Source: Bacillota bacterium
GTDB lineage: Bacteria; Bacillota; Clostridia; Oscillospirales; Ruminococcaceae
Reading direction: 5' to 3'
Assembly: GCA_023394255.1 (NCBI GenBank)
Contig: JAEXAZ010000183.1
Span: 1 to 5,001, forward strand
Length of the DNA: 5,001 bases
This document shows positions 4,993-5,001 of the stretch, one piece after another. The first letter of the stretch is position 1. Each line of letters begins with the position of its first letter. Below the pieces are notes generated by a model. It saw nothing but the letters and a program-made list of their open reading frames with translations. It was not told the origin of the DNA and did no database searches. Position numbers and translations under genes: made by a program.

Positions 4993-5001
4993 CTGATATG
5001 C

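Overview
The window suggests an anaerobic, spore-forming Clostridia member, probably of the Oscillospiraceae/Ruminococcaceae type. The reasons are a YtvI-family membrane protein (known from endospore formers), a monomeric ferredoxin-linked [FeFe] hydrogenase, a short DtxR-type metal regulator, strong AAGGAGG-like ribosome binding sites and frequent TTG/GTG starts. The genus assignment is inference.

Layout. Bases 2-544 hold the 3' part of a transcriptional regulator: the end of a BTAD domain followed by a degenerate GGDEF-like domain. Fifteen bases later an uncharacterised 166-residue protein (560-1060) probably shares its transcript, which ends at a Rho-independent terminator (1059-1083). After a gene-free stretch, a very good promoter (TTGACA, 17 bases, TACAAT; its -10 also reads as CATACAAT) drives a YtvI/AI-2E-type membrane protein (1298-2401). 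A 48-base gap without a terminator follows, then a 414-residue [FeFe] hydrogenase (2450-3694) with two [4Fe-4S] motifs and all four H-cluster cysteines in variant P1/P2/P3 motifs. A separate extended -10 promoter (3702-3730), whose -10 sits inside a 13-base palindrome, drives a DtxR/MntR-family regulator (3767-4144). A 49-residue small protein (4141-4290) overlaps the regulator by GTGA and is probably translationally coupled to it. Its stop codon lies inside a perfect 17-bp hairpin (4287-4325) that also serves the convergent minus-strand gene, a 123-residue two-helix membrane protein (4340-4711).

The right end (4757-5001) has no gene. It holds nested inverted repeats built from TTTAYCC-type motifs and, at the very end, an A/T-rich tract followed by a perfect TTGACA, apparently the start of a promoter for something beyond the window.

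How the genes fit together: the membrane protein and hydrogenase look like one operon, the regulator and small protein a second, and the BTAD-type regulator and 166-residue protein a third. Nothing shows that the metal regulator controls the hydrogenase; that link would be guesswork. I see no mobile element, CRISPR array, tRNA or rRNA. No wholly new system is evident. The items most worth a second look are the variant hydrogenase next to a sporulation-type membrane protein, the coupled small gene, and the structured right-hand intergenic region.
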